Source: Opitutia bacterium UBA7350 (GTDB lineage: Bacteria; Verrucomicrobiota; Verrucomicrobiia; Opitutales; Coraliomargaritaceae). Taken from it: a stretch of 7,951 nucleotides of DNA. Within the stretch, counting starts at the first letter, position 1; each line of letters starts with the position of its first letter. Positions 1 through 6,560 of this stretch are shown in pieces. The notes beneath the pieces are model-generated. The model saw only the letters and a program-made list of their open reading frames with translations, did no database searches and was not told the DNA's origin. The position numbers and the translations under genes were made by a program. The stretch is taken from positions 1 through 7,951 of the forward strand of contig DKOX01000088.1 of NCBI GenBank assembly GCA_002470925.1, in the 5' to 3' direction.

Positions 1-54
1 GGGCTGTTGGCACCGCGGGTGTATGATTATGAGATTGGAAGGGGGGTTGCCCTT

Positions 55-1665
55 TTACTTTAGATCGCCAAAGCCGCCGGGGAGGGTCTTGAGTTGTTCC
101 TTGAGGGCGTTTTGCATGACTTTGAGCACGGCGGTGTACTTGGGGTTTTCGGCGAGGTTGTTTTGCTCGTTGGGATCTTGCGCGAGGTTATAAAGTTGAT
201 CGCGTTTGAAATAGGCGGGGTAAAATCCGGTGGATTTTTTTTCAGCATCGCCTCCGCCGGGGATGGCGGTGAGGTGGCTGAAAGGTTTGGTGGGGTCGTT
301 GGTAACGATGTTGAGGTGTCGGCGTTTGCGTTGATCATTCCAATCGTTGAGGACTGCGCGGCGTTCCTCAAGGGTCATGTTTTCGAGGTGTTCGGGGTAG
401 CGGATCGCCATGTATTTCCAATCACCGACGCGTATGCCCCGGGCATATCCGAGTTCAAAGTATAGGCTGCGCAGGGAGTTGGGGGTTTGTCCCTCGAGGT
501 AAGGGAGGAAGCTTTGTCCGTCGAAGGTATATTGGGTGCGATCGACTTGGGCGAGGTCAAGGATGGTAGGGGCAAAATCAACGTTGGACACGAGAGCATC
601 TGAGGTGTTGCCAACGGGGAAACCGCCTTTGCGCCAGACGATGCTCGGGTTGTGGACACCGCCTTGATAAACGGTTCCTTTGGCGCGTTGTCCGTGGTCG
701 TTGAAGAAGAAGATCACGGTATTGTCGATTTGGCCGTTGGCTTCGAGGGTATCGAGAAGGGCCCCGAGGGCGTCATCGAGCCAGAGGATATTGGCGGTGT
801 TGTCATCAACGGGTAGACCGGCGGCGCGGAGTCGTTTGGGGATGGTATGGCGGGCGGGCTGGACTTTTGGAGGTTCATCAAGGTAGCCGATTGCGGTGAG
901 GCGAGGATCGGCATTCCAGGAGCGTTTTTCCTCGGTGGGTCCATGGGGGACGGTGGTCGCAAAGTAGAGGAAGAAGGGTTGGGTCTGTGCTTGGTTGAGG
1001 AAGCGCACGCCGGCCTCGGTGATCCAATCCATATTTTGAACGGCAACTTCGTGAAGTCCGAGAAAGGAGGCGTTGTCATGATATACGTTATCGGCGAAAT
1101 CGAAGCCGATTTCTCGGATGGCTTGGCGGATGTGGTCGTGATTTGATTTAAGCAGGGCTTTATTGGCCGGGTCTTTGGCGCTGGCGTCGAAGTTTGCAAA
1201 TTGTTTGAGGCCCTCGACTTCGACAACATGATTTTTCCCGGCCATGCCAGTGGTGTAGCCTGCTTTTTTTAGGAGAGCGGGGAGGGTCTGATCGGTGGGG
1301 AGAATGTGGGTATTGAATTCAACAACGCTTTGCCCGTTTCGCTTTGTGATTTGTTTAAAGTATTGGTTTTGCGCACGACTTGCGAAGTTACCGGTTAAGA
1401 CATTATAGCGACTGGGGGTGCAGACCGGTGAGACGACATGCTGTTGGAGCATCAGGGTGCCTTCACGGGCGAGGCGGTCGAGGTTGGGGGAAAGGTTTTT
1501 GCCTTGGCCCCGGGAGAGGCAGTTGAAGTGTTGGGGCAACATGTCATCGGCAATGAAGAAGATGATATTAGGTCGCTCGGGAGCGGTGTTATGAGCCCGA
1601 GTGTGCGAAGCAAGTAAAGTAATTGCTGTAAAGGTGACTGCGAGGAATCTAAGTGTCTTTTTCAT
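55..1665 (-). CDS. Secreted Cys-type sulfatase (S1 family), subfamily unassigned
   Basis: This is a 536-residue type I sulfatase, predicted to hydrolyse sulfate esters on a polysaccharide outside the cytoplasm. Seen: an N-terminal signal peptide (MKKT, hydrophobic run, likely cleavage after TRA near residue 24); the metal-binding DD pair at 40-41 in NIIFFIADD; the formylglycine core CTPSR at 82-86 followed by LTG; K144 and H146 in AGKNH, a variant of the usual GKWH; H241 in TVPHGP; D323-H324 in FNDHG; K329; and the C-terminal DLYNLAQDP-like motif around 490-499. All expected S1 active-site positions are therefore filled. Two stretches, about 245-290 and 425-485, look like subfamily-specific insertions. 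It is the last gene of the minus-strand operon, 17 nt after the preceding sulfatase. The bases before the ATG show no Shine-Dalgarno sequence. Family membership is certain; substrate is not. Confidence 0.95.
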   Translation of the reverse strand: MKKTLRFLAVTFTAITLLASHTRAHNTAPERPNIIFFIADDMLPQHFNCLSRGQGKNLSPNLDRLAREGTLMLQQHVVSPVCTPSRYNVLTGNFASRAQNQYFKQITKRNGQSVVEFNTHILPTDQTLPALLKKAGYTTGMAGKNHVVEVEGLKQFANFDASAKDPANKALLKSNHDHIRQAIREIGFDFADNVYHDNASFLGLHEVAVQNMDWITEAGVRFLNQAQTQPFFLYFATTVPHGPTEEKRSWNADPRLTAIGYLDEPPKVQPARHTIPKRLRAAGLPVDDNTANILWLDDALGALLDTLEANGQIDNTVIFFFNDHGQRAKGTVYQGGVHNPSIVWRKGGFPVGNTSDALVSNVDFAPTILDLAQVDRTQYTFDGQSFLPYLEGQTPNSLRSLYFELGYARGIRVGDWKYMAIRYPEHLENMTLEERRAVLNDWNDQRKRRHLNIVTNDPTKPFSHLTAIPGGGDAEKKSTGFYPAYFKRDQLYNLAQDPNEQNNLAENPKYTAVLKVMQNALKEQLKTLPGGFGDLK

Positions 1666-1682
1666 AATGGAGGCGGGTTGGA

Positions 1683-3191
1683 TTAGTGGTTTTTAAAGGT
1701 TTTGATGATGCTGAACAGTTTATTGGAAAGTTGAGTGACAACGGGCTTATACTGTGGATCGTTCGAGAGGTTTTTTTGCTCAAGGGGGTCCTCTGTATAA
1801 TCATAGAGTTCGGTCGCATGGATGGGGTCGCCGGGTTTGGCACCATCGCCACTGGTGTTGAACCAAGCCACCAAACGATAGCGTTCGTTACGAAGGGCGT
1901 AGCCCATCCGCTGGCCGCGCGGAAATTGGCTGATGGCGAATTCGCGGGTGAGTTGGTTTTTATCCTTAATCGTGGGGGCGAGGCTGGTGCCATCGAGATG
2001 GTCCGGGGTTTGAATCCCGGCGAGATCGCAAAGGGTGGGGTAGAGGTCTACTAATTCGGCGGGCATGCTGGTTGTTTGTGCTTTGTTGCCGGGGGCGGAG
2101 ATAATCAAGGGTACCCGGGTGGCTTGTTCGTAGTTGGTGTGTTTGCACCATAAGCCGTGGTCGCCGAGGTGCCAGCCGTGGTCTCCCCACAGGGCAATGA
2201 TGGTGTTTTCGGCGAGGCCCAATCTTTCGAGTTGATCAAGAATTTTTCCGATTTGAGCATCGATGTAGGCTACACAGGCGTAGTAGCCGTGAATGAGTTC
2301 GCGCTGGGTGTCTGCGTCGATGGGGCCTTGCACGGGGACACCATTGTAAGATCGAAGCTCGGAACTATCGTGCAGGGCATAGCTGGGTGCTCCCTTGGGC
2401 GCTTTCTGGTAAGGAGCTAGCTCAATGGTCTCACGATTGAATATATCCCAGTATCGTTTGGGGGCGACGAAGGGGAGATGCGGTTTTTTGAATCCGATTG
2501 CGAGAAAGAAGGGCTGTTTTTTTGTGGCAAGTCTTGAAAGCGTCCCGACCGCGTGGGCGGCGATGGCACCGTCGTAATAGGCATCGTCAGGCACATCCTC
2601 TGCTTCAACGGTAAACCAAGCGTCGTTTTCAAAGAGCTTTCTGTTGACGGCGTTCCAGTTTGTGTTTTCCAACCCGGCAGCAATGCTTTTACTTTTGGGA
2701 TTGTGGTAATGGCCAATGGGTTCACCGGTAACGGAATTGTAATTGAGGTGCCAGTTTTGGGTGTAGGGCTCGCTCCAAGAGCGTTTGTCAGAGCCTTGAT
2801 CCACACTGCGTGGGTCGAATATTTTGCCCATACCGACGGCGTGATAACCATTGTTTTTGAAATGCTGTGTGAGGGTCAGGATGTTTGGTCGTATATCGCG
2901 GATTTTAGTTTTAAGGTCCCAGACTTTAGTAAAATCAGGATATTTTCCGGTCATGAGGCTGGCACGCGAGGGTCCGCAAACCGCTTGTTGGCAGTGGGCG
3001 TTTAAGAAGGTGGTGCCCTGTGCCGCGATGCGGTCCATCGCAGGGGTGGAAACTACACTACCGTAGGCACCGAAGGTGGGCTTGAGGTCATCAACCGCAA
3101 TGAAGAGGATATTCGGCCCTTTGGCAGTCAAAAGCGTTGCGGTGAAGCTAAGTGCAATGGAGCAGGCTTTTAAGATGGACTTTCTTTTCAT
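1683..3191 (-). CDS. Secreted iduronate-2-sulfatase-like sulfatase
   Basis: This 502-residue protein is an S1 sulfatase of the iduronate-2-sulfatase-like type (the group SulfAtlas calls S1_7). Seen: signal peptide (MKRKSILKAC then a hydrophobic run, cleavage near residue 23); NILFIAVDDLKP with the metal-binding D34-D35; the formylglycine core VCGPSR with C72, then SLMTGKYPD; GMGKIF with K123; GFKKPHLPF with H238, typical of the iduronate-2-sulfatase branch; WGDHGWHLGDHG with D337-H338; and K350 in WCKHTNYE. The end, ELYDYTEDPLEQKNL, is the usual sulfatase C-terminal motif. In animals this branch removes 2-O-sulfate from iduronate; marine bacterial members are found in loci for sulfated algal polymers, so a 2-O-sulfated uronate or pentose is a reasonable guess only. 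The start ATG overlaps the stop of the upstream gene (ATGA), pointing to translational coupling. Confidence 0.95.
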   Translation of the reverse strand: MKRKSILKACSIALSFTATLLTAKGPNILFIAVDDLKPTFGAYGSVVSTPAMDRIAAQGTTFLNAHCQQAVCGPSRASLMTGKYPDFTKVWDLKTKIRDIRPNILTLTQHFKNNGYHAVGMGKIFDPRSVDQGSDKRSWSEPYTQNWHLNYNSVTGEPIGHYHNPKSKSIAAGLENTNWNAVNRKLFENDAWFTVEAEDVPDDAYYDGAIAAHAVGTLSRLATKKQPFFLAIGFKKPHLPFVAPKRYWDIFNRETIELAPYQKAPKGAPSYALHDSSELRSYNGVPVQGPIDADTQRELIHGYYACVAYIDAQIGKILDQLERLGLAENTIIALWGDHGWHLGDHGLWCKHTNYEQATRVPLIISAPGNKAQTTSMPAELVDLYPTLCDLAGIQTPDHLDGTSLAPTIKDKNQLTREFAISQFPRGQRMGYALRNERYRLVAWFNTSGDGAKPGDPIHATELYDYTEDPLEQKNLSNDPQYKPVVTQLSNKLFSIIKTFKNH

Positions 3192-3682
3192 AAGCGACCG
3201 GTGCGGAAGATAAAACCGAGATCATCAGGATAGATGTCTCCGGTGATGGGCACATCTGCCTGAATTTGAAAGCGGATTGCATGCAGTTTAGCCATGGCAT
3301 CGAGCAGGTCGGGTTCTTGGGCAGTAAAGGCAAAAGTTTTCCATTCTCCCTTGATGGCATTTCGGGGAACGGAGCCGATGGGCATCCAGTGGTTGGCGTC
3401 GCTTTGAAGGATAATATTGACGCGGGCCAGAGGGTCGGCGCACCTGAGGCTGTTTGCGGTCCGGCCTTTGATCGTCGATTGCACGAGCTGATCGCCCATC
3501 AAATTGCCCCACATCCAGAGTGATAGGTTGGTTCCGATGAGACGATGGCGGTCTGCGCTTTGCACAATAGTGTTGGCTTCGAGGTGGAGAACCGCGTCAG
3601 CAGAATCAGCAAAGCCATAAAGACCATGTGTAATAGTCAGACCAATGCAGGGAATCAAATTTCTGACTGATCGAAGGCGCAT
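3188..3682 (-). CDS. Short secreted beta-sandwich protein, possibly carbohydrate-binding or a remnant of a larger enzyme
   Basis: I do not recognise this gene with certainty. From the preferred ATG at 3682 it encodes 164 residues; the frame stays open to an ATG at 3817, but those 45 extra residues overlap the AT-rich promoter region and would bury the signal peptide. Seen: a probable signal peptide (MRLRSVRN plus a hydrophobic run, cleavage near residues 25-28); a segment at 38-58 ending in RLIGTNLSLWMW, which resembles the opening strand of some glycoside hydrolase catalytic domains; and from about 85 a strand-rich region (RVNIILQSD, GEWKTFAF, LHAIRFQIQAD, GDIYPDDLGF) that looks like the second half of a galactose-binding-like or carbohydrate-binding beta-sandwich. 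No catalytic residues are evident. First gene of the minus operon, coupled to the sulfatase by a 4-nt overlap. It may be a stand-alone binding protein or an internally deleted enzyme. Confidence 0.65.
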   Translation of the reverse strand: MRLRSVRNLIPCIGLTITHGLYGFADSADAVLHLEANTIVQSADRHRLIGTNLSLWMWGNLMGDQLVQSTIKGRTANSLRCADPLARVNIILQSDANHWMPIGSVPRNAIKGEWKTFAFTAQEPDLLDAMAKLHAIRFQIQADVPITGDIYPDDLGFIFRTGRL

Positions 3683-3697
3683 GCAGCGGTTGAAGTG

Positions 3698-3727
3698 ATT
3701 ATGGAAAAAGTAAAGTAGGAGGATCAA
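3698..3727 (-). promoter_or_regulatory. Weak candidate promoter for the minus-strand sulfatase operon
   Basis: Read on the minus strand, TTGATC (3727-3722) is followed after 18 nt by CATAAT (3703-3698), matching the -35 and -10 consensus at 4 of 6 and 5 of 6 positions. Transcription would start near 3691, leaving only about 9 nt before the ATG at 3682 and no ribosome binding site, so either the leader is very short or the true promoter lies further upstream. Offered as a guess from consensus matching. Confidence 0.25.
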
Positions 3728-3744
3728 GTTGTTTCTTTGTTCGG

Positions 3745-3764
3745 TAAATGTAATTTTGCATTTA
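3745..3764. promoter_or_regulatory. 20-bp near-palindrome, candidate regulator operator
   Basis: The arms TAAATG (3745-3750) and CATTTA (3759-3764) are exact inverted repeats, and the inner bases extend the symmetry so that 8 of 10 position pairs are complementary, with a TGTAA/TTGCA core. It lies upstream of both candidate -35 boxes in the divergent intergenic region, about 17 nt from the minus one and 46 nt from the plus one, which suits an activator serving both operons. The central CG step usual in LacI-family operators is absent. The region is AT-rich, so chance cannot be excluded. Confidence 0.35.
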
Positions 3765-3810
3765 AGAAGTGCTTCAAGAAAATGAAAAAGCGTAATCACC
3801 GGACTACGTA

Positions 3811-3838
3811 TTCTCATTCTATTGTTTATATTTATAAT
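3811..3838 (+). promoter_or_regulatory. Candidate sigma-70-type promoter for the symporter gene
   Basis: A perfect TATAAT at 3833-3838 is preceded, after a 16-nt spacer, by TTCTCA at 3811-3816 (4 of 6 matches to TTGACA). Transcription would begin near 3845, giving a leader of about 42 nt before the ATG at 3887. It sits in the AT-rich gap between divergent genes, where a promoter is required. Based only on consensus matching. Confidence 0.4.
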
Positions 3839-3886
3839 GTTGTAATTCCGTTGTGGTCTCAGAACAGGCAGGCCTTATTAAATTTG

Positions 3887-5335
3887 ATGAGTGAGCCCCA
3901 CAATGAAGCCATCGAGGTCGCGGCAGAAGACCGGGTGCCCTTTCCGAAAAAACTTGCCTATGCCCTGGGAGGTCCGGTCGACATCTTGTCTGTCTGGGTT
4001 CTGGTCAGTATTGCCTACCCTCTCTTCAACATGGAGTTGGAGATGCGTCCGCTCTATGTCTCGATCATTTTGATGTCCCTGCGTTTGTGGGATGGGATAA
4101 TCGACCCAATCATGGGTTGGATTTCGGATAATGCCCGGACGCGTTGGGGTCGCCGCCGGCCCTTTATCTTTGTGGGGGCGATCCTATCGGCGTTCACATA
4201 CCCTTTGATTTTCTGGTTTCCGGTAGGGCTGAGTCCTGAACAGAACATGCTCTGGGTGATTGGTTTTGGGATCATTTTCTATACCTGCTTTACGGTTTGG
4301 GCGATGCCCTACCAAAGCATGCTCATGGAGATGACACCGGACTACAATGAGCGCACCCGGGTAACGGAGGTGCGTGGGTATTTTCAAACCTTAGCAGGAT
4401 TTTTAAACGGTTGGTTATGGTGGATTACGCTGCGCCCGCTCTTTTTTGTTACGGAACCAGCAACGGGCGAGTTTGTTGCGAGCACCTCGAATGGAATGCG
4501 CTATGTCAGCCTAGCAATAGCAGTGATTATTCTGGTGGGTGGCGTGATCCCGGCAATCTTTGTCAAGGAGCGCTATTATGAACAAGTGCGCCGGCATCAG
4601 AAAAAGATTGGTTTGCTGACGAGTCTAAAGCAGACCCTTTCGAACCGGGCCTTTTTAATTTTGTGTATCTTCATAGTATTCTTTTTGTTGGGGACTGCAA
4701 TTTTTGACAGCTATGGTCGATATGTGGGGACGTATTATGTCTTGGGGGGCGATTGGGACAGAGGCGCCGTATTTGCAGGCTGGGGTACTTTGGTATACAC
4801 GATTTTTAGTTTGGGTTTTATCCCAATATTTCGCCGTCTCTCAGAACGGATTGGGAAGAACCGATGCCTTGCGCTTTCGGTGTTCGTGGTTTTGTTATCT
4901 GCCAGCTCGACCTGGTGGACTTTCACGCCGGAGTGTCCGTGGTTAATGTTGATCAACACCGCCTTGATCGGGGCGGGTTATGCGGGGTTGTGGTTGATGT
5001 TACCCTCCATGCAGGTGGATGTGGTGGATTACGATGAACTCAAAACCGGGCAACGCCGCGAGGGTAGCTTTGCCTCTATTTTTTCATGGATCTTGAAGTT
5101 GAGTTTTTGCGTGGGTTTTTTGATTTCGGGACCCCTGCTGGAGTTGACCGGCTTTGATGCTTCGTTAGCAGGTGAGCAGGGTGAGGCAGTGTACCGAAAT
5201 ATGCGACTTGGCTATATCGTGATACCAACGGGATCATTGCTGCTGGCGCTTTTGCTTTTGAGTCTTTTCCCTATCAATAAAGCCAAGGCCTCGGAGATTC
5301 GGCATCAGTTGGAAGCGAACCGAGGGAAGGTTTGA
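3887..5335 (+). CDS. GPH-family (MelB-like, MFS_2) cation:sugar symporter
   Basis: This 482-residue inner-membrane protein is predicted to import oligosaccharides or glycosides with Na+ or H+. Seen: about 12 hydrophobic segments (roughly 32-48, 55-75, 94-112, 121-145, 165-185, 207-227, 257-277, 295-313, 328-346, 353-373, 398-418, 443-462); the GPH signature RLWDGIIDPIMG with D69 and D73, which align with the cation-binding Asp pair of E. coli MelB; the loop 2-3 motif RTRWGRRRPF at 84-93; and YDELKTGQRREGSFASIFSW around 382-401, typical of bacterial GPH transporters near glycoside hydrolase genes. The start at 3887 (MSEPHNE) is chosen over the open frame from 3737, because the 50 extra residues are not conserved-looking and would span the promoter. 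No strong Shine-Dalgarno is seen. Probably cotranscribed with the hydrolase 63 nt downstream; substrate is inferred from that neighbour. Confidence 0.93.
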   Translation: MSEPHNEAIEVAAEDRVPFPKKLAYALGGPVDILSVWVLVSIAYPLFNMELEMRPLYVSIILMSLRLWDGIIDPIMGWISDNARTRWGRRRPFIFVGAILSAFTYPLIFWFPVGLSPEQNMLWVIGFGIIFYTCFTVWAMPYQSMLMEMTPDYNERTRVTEVRGYFQTLAGFLNGWLWWITLRPLFFVTEPATGEFVASTSNGMRYVSLAIAVIILVGGVIPAIFVKERYYEQVRRHQKKIGLLTSLKQTLSNRAFLILCIFIVFFLLGTAIFDSYGRYVGTYYVLGGDWDRGAVFAGWGTLVYTIFSLGFIPIFRRLSERIGKNRCLALSVFVVLLSASSTWWTFTPECPWLMLINTALIGAGYAGLWLMLPSMQVDVVDYDELKTGQRREGSFASIFSWILKLSFCVGFLISGPLLELTGFDASLAGEQGEAVYRNMRLGYIVIPTGSLLLALLLLSLFPINKAKASEIRHQLEANRGKV

Positions 5336-5398
5336 TATGTTGAAAGCTTATAATTTGTTCAAATCGCCCAGCCTTTAATAACAATTTTTTAATATTAA

Positions 5399-6514
5399 AT
5401 GACTCAAAAATATTCAAAATATTTAAATCTATTGTTAGTGGTGACAACAATGTCATCGATCGTTGCTGCACCAGAGCTTGTCCCGATTCAAAACGGGATG
5501 TCTCTGCGAGCAATCACTGCAAAATATTACCTTGAGGGGAATGTCTATATCGGGGGAACAACCAGCTGGGAAAAGCCCTCCCGCACCTCTGGTCTGCTCG
5601 ATCGTGAATTTAGCTACATCACCCCGGAAAATGACTTCAAACATGAGATGGTGCATCCGGGCCCGGGGATCTGGAACTGGAAGTATGCCGATGCCTGGAT
5701 TAAAAGTGCCGCCGAGCACGGACAGGTAATTCGTATTCATGGCCCGATTAGTCCGCAGTGCTCGACTTGGGCTAAGGCGGATCACCGTACCGCGGCAGAG
5801 CTGGAGAAAAGCCTTTATGATTATATGACGGCACTGTGCCAACGCTACAACGGAGTGCCGCAGGTTAAATGGATGGATGTCGTTAATGAAACCATTGAGG
5901 CGAGAAAAAATGTGTGGTTTGGTCCGAAGAAGGGGACCGACCGTTGGGAAAATCCCTGGACGATTTTAGGCTTCGACGAGAGTGACCCGCTGCGACCGCC
6001 GCGGTACATAAAAATGGCCTTTGAAATAGCGAATGCGCACGCGCCCGATATCAAGCAAATCATCAACCAGCATGGCAGTGTAAGCCCCAGTCTTTGGAAC
6101 CGCATTTTTGATTTGGTAGATTACCTTCGTGGTCATGGTCTGCGGGTTGATGGCATTGGCTGGCAGGCACACGTGAATCTTGGATGGGAAAAAGAAGGAA
6201 CAAACCTGAAGGATCTAGAGGCTTTGATTGAGCGCGCGCATGCCAATGACCTCTCCTTCCACGTGACGGAAAATAACGTTTGGCTGCGTAAAGCGAAGGA
6301 TTATGAAGGGCAGGCTAAAACCTTTGCGGCGATTTTGCGCACTTTACTGTCAAAACGAGACAGCGGCGAGGTGACTTGGAATGTCTGGAATTTGAGCGAC
6401 GATGATTCGTGGATTGAGAACAGGCACCTCGACGGTTGCATCTTTGATTACGATTATGCGCCGAAGCCCGCTTATTATGCCCTCCGGGAAGTGCTTCTGG
6501 AGATGAAGGATTAA
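5399..6514 (+). CDS. Secreted GH10-like glycoside hydrolase (endo-xylanase family, divergent)
   Basis: This 371-residue protein is predicted to cut a beta-linked backbone, xylan-like in the known family, outside the cytoplasm. Seen: a signal peptide (MTQKYSKYLN then a hydrophobic run, cleavage near residues 23-24); TPENDFKHE at 75-83, the counterpart of GH10 TPENxMKWE, keeping the -2 subsite residues E77, N78 and K81; RIHGPISPQCSTW at 112-124 where the family has an RGHxLVWH motif; the acid/base E164 in WMDVVNE; GIGWQAH at 252-258 with Q256 and H258; the nucleophile E291 in HVTEN, where the family usually has TELD; and WNLSDDDSW at 330-338. The length fits a single GH10 catalytic domain with no attached binding module. 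Both catalytic glutamates are present, so activity is expected, but the changed -1 subsite suggests a substrate other than plain xylan. The leader is AT-rich with no Shine-Dalgarno. Confidence 0.88.
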   Translation: MTQKYSKYLNLLLVVTTMSSIVAAPELVPIQNGMSLRAITAKYYLEGNVYIGGTTSWEKPSRTSGLLDREFSYITPENDFKHEMVHPGPGIWNWKYADAWIKSAAEHGQVIRIHGPISPQCSTWAKADHRTAAELEKSLYDYMTALCQRYNGVPQVKWMDVVNETIEARKNVWFGPKKGTDRWENPWTILGFDESDPLRPPRYIKMAFEIANAHAPDIKQIINQHGSVSPSLWNRIFDLVDYLRGHGLRVDGIGWQAHVNLGWEKEGTNLKDLEALIERAHANDLSFHVTENNVWLRKAKDYEGQAKTFAAILRTLLSKRDSGEVTWNVWNLSDDDSWIENRHLDGCIFDYDYAPKPAYYALREVLLEMKD

Positions 6515-6545
6515 ATAGCATCGTCTTTCGCACTGATGGGGGTCG

Positions 6546-6560
6546 ATGAGAATTTCTCAT
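6546..6560. repeat. 15-bp perfect inverted repeat between convergent genes
   Basis: ATGAGAA (6546-6552) and TTCTCAT (6554-6560) are exact reverse complements around one central base, able to form a 6-bp stem with a 3-nt loop. It sits just beyond the hydrolase stop and touches the stop codon of the facing sulfatase. There is no T-tract on either side, so a bidirectional intrinsic terminator is possible but weak. Confidence 0.3.

Noticed and set aside
11..21. CACC-GCG-GGTG stem downstream of the first sulfatase as a terminator
   Set aside because: The stem is only 4 bp and is not followed by a T-tract in the direction of transcription. Nothing else is seen in positions 1-54.
94..465. Plus-strand open frame antisense to the first sulfatase (and similar ones at 847-1146, 1686-2054, 2553-3005)
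   Set aside because: These are antisense shadows of well-supported sulfatase genes, with no domain pattern of their own and no start signals.
714..1229. Long minus-strand open frame inside the first sulfatase, shifted by one base
   Set aside because: Its translation is rich in Pro, Ser and Thr as expected from an out-of-frame reading, and the sulfatase motifs in the main frame are unbroken across it.
3766..3775. GAAG-TG-CTTC inverted repeat beside the 20-bp near-palindrome
   Set aside because: Four-base arms around two bases are expected by chance and the symmetry does not extend outward.
3683..3817. N-terminal extension of the small secreted protein, starting at 3817
   Set aside because: It would place 45 residues before an evident signal peptide and overlap the divergent promoter region.
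3737..3886. N-terminal extension of the symporter frame, starting at 3737
   Set aside because: The 50 extra residues are basic and low-complexity in appearance, cover the candidate promoter and near-palindrome, and lie opposite the similarly open minus-strand frame; GPH transporters normally begin shortly before the first membrane segment, as with the ATG at 3887.
5349..5354. TATAAT between the symporter and hydrolase genes as a separate promoter
   Set aside because: No acceptable -35 element lies 16-18 nt upstream (the nearest TTGATA is only 11 nt away), so readthrough from the symporter gene is the simpler reading.
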